Origin: Bacteroidales bacterium UBA1735
GTDB lineage: Bacteria; Bacteroidota; Bacteroidia; Bacteroidales; Paludibacteraceae
Length of the DNA stretch: 6,977 nt
Direction of reading: 5' to 3'
Assembly (NCBI GenBank): GCA_002315745.1
Contig: DCID01000004.1
Coordinates: 1 to 6,977, forward strand
Shown here: one piece after another, positions 6,766 to 6,977 of the stretch
Numbering within the stretch: position 1 is the first letter of the stretch
How the letters are laid out: every line of letters starts with the position of its first letter
The notes under the pieces: model-generated
What the model was told of the DNA's origin: nothing
Seen by the model: the letters and a program-made list of their open reading frames with translations, nothing else
Databases searched by the model: none
Made by a program: the position numbers and the translations under genes

Positions 6766-6887
6766 GGCGTTGCTTAGTCGGGGGCTTGGCGCTTAGGCTT
6801 TGGGATCCTTGCGCTTGATAGACTTGACTAAGTTGTAGATGAGGGTGATGAGGGCGGTGAGGAAGCCGACACCCTCTTCGTGGGTTA
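6731..6887. repeat. Direct repeat, right copy (small-gene 3' end plus terminator)
   Basis: This is the partner of 5011-5164 in the same orientation, about 1.72 kb away. It includes codons 8-37 of the intact small gene. The similarity stops abruptly at 6887, where the small gene's own first codons continue. Confidence 0.93.
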
Positions 6888-6906
6888 GTTTGTTGTTCGC
6901 ATCCAT
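6793..6906 (-). CDS. Small hypothetical protein, 37 aa
   Basis: The ORF runs from ATG at 6906 to TAA at 6793: MDANNKLTHEEGV, then GFLTALITLIYNLVKSIK and the basic tail RKDPKA. I do not recognise the family. The middle is a hydrophobic to amphipathic helix of about 17 residues followed by K/R residues, so membrane association is possible. An in-frame stop (TAA, six codons upstream in the leader) limits the start to this ATG. It has a strong dedicated terminator, and a second copy of its last 30 codons differs only silently, which supports real coding. No clear promoter is seen in the 70 bases to the window edge, so it may be co-transcribed with a gene to the right. It resembles in size and position other tiny Bacteroidales ORFs, but I see no sequence match that I can name. 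Confidence 0.7.
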   Translation of the reverse strand: MDANNKLTHEEGVGFLTALITLIYNLVKSIKRKDPKA

Positions 6907-6977
6907 AATGATTGTTAGTTACTAGTGTTCGTTTTTCGAGAGATGTTTTTTCAACACAAGCGGTCATAGTACGCTTT

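Noticed and set aside
5011..6887. The repeat-flanked ATPase as a classical insertion sequence or composite transposon
   Set aside because: No transposase or integrase, no terminal inverted repeats and no short target duplication are visible; the repeats consist of host-type gene end and terminator sequence.
6611..6967. A 118-codon open frame on the minus strand
   Set aside because: It overlaps the intact small gene out of frame, runs through its terminator and through the ATPase promoter, and its Pro/His/Arg-rich middle is the shifted reading of the conserved small gene.
6951..6977. Possible 3' end of a gene entering from the right edge (minus strand, reads KAYYDRLC then TGA)
   Set aside because: Only eight codons are visible, and another frame in the same stretch also ends in TGA, so the evidence is too thin to call a gene.

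Overview
The window looks like a chromosomal segment from a member of the Bacteroidales, most likely Prevotellaceae or a close relative. Three things point there. Two promoters match the Bacteroidetes primary-sigma consensus (TTTG, 20-base spacer, TAnnTTTG). The genes have A/T-rich leaders without Shine-Dalgarno sequences. The large gene combines an M6 protease, InlB-type B-repeats, Big_2 Ig-like domains and an endonuclease I of the Bacteroidetes subtype. Genus is inference. Everything I can support as a gene lies on the minus strand.

Layout, in the direction of transcription from right to left. (1) 6906 to 6793 is a 37-codon ORF for a small protein with an amphipathic or hydrophobic helix and a basic tail, followed by a strong intrinsic terminator (6765-6731). 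(2) A Bacteroidetes promoter (6670-6639) drives a 450-aa AAA_14/DUF4143 ATPase (6534-5182). (3) Directly after the ATPase stop lies a second, 5'-truncated copy of the small gene (30 of 37 codons) with its own almost identical terminator (5045-5011). (4) A second promoter of identical architecture (4964-4933) precedes a very large secreted protein that starts at 4823 and runs off the left edge of the window (at least 1607 residues, open throughout).

The large protein is the main content, about 69% of the window. In order it has: a signal peptide; an M6-type zinc metalloprotease with an intact HExxHxxGxxD site and Met-turn; InlB B-repeat-like modules; an adhesin-like beta region; two Big_2-like Ig domains; a complete endonuclease I (EndA/NucM-like) domain with an intact REH active-site motif; two more B-repeat-type modules; and a beta-rich C-terminal domain cut by the window edge. 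It therefore reads as a secreted protease and DNase in one polypeptide.

The ATPase gene sits between two direct repeats of about 155 bp. Each contains the small gene's 3' end and terminator, and a similar promoter-bearing stretch follows each one. Removing one repeat period (about 1.72 kb) would leave small gene, terminator, promoter, large protein. The ATPase may therefore be an added cassette at this site. No transposase, integrase, tRNA, rRNA or CRISPR array is visible. The longest stretch without a gene, about 245 bases at 4824-5069, holds the leader, promoter and terminator described below.
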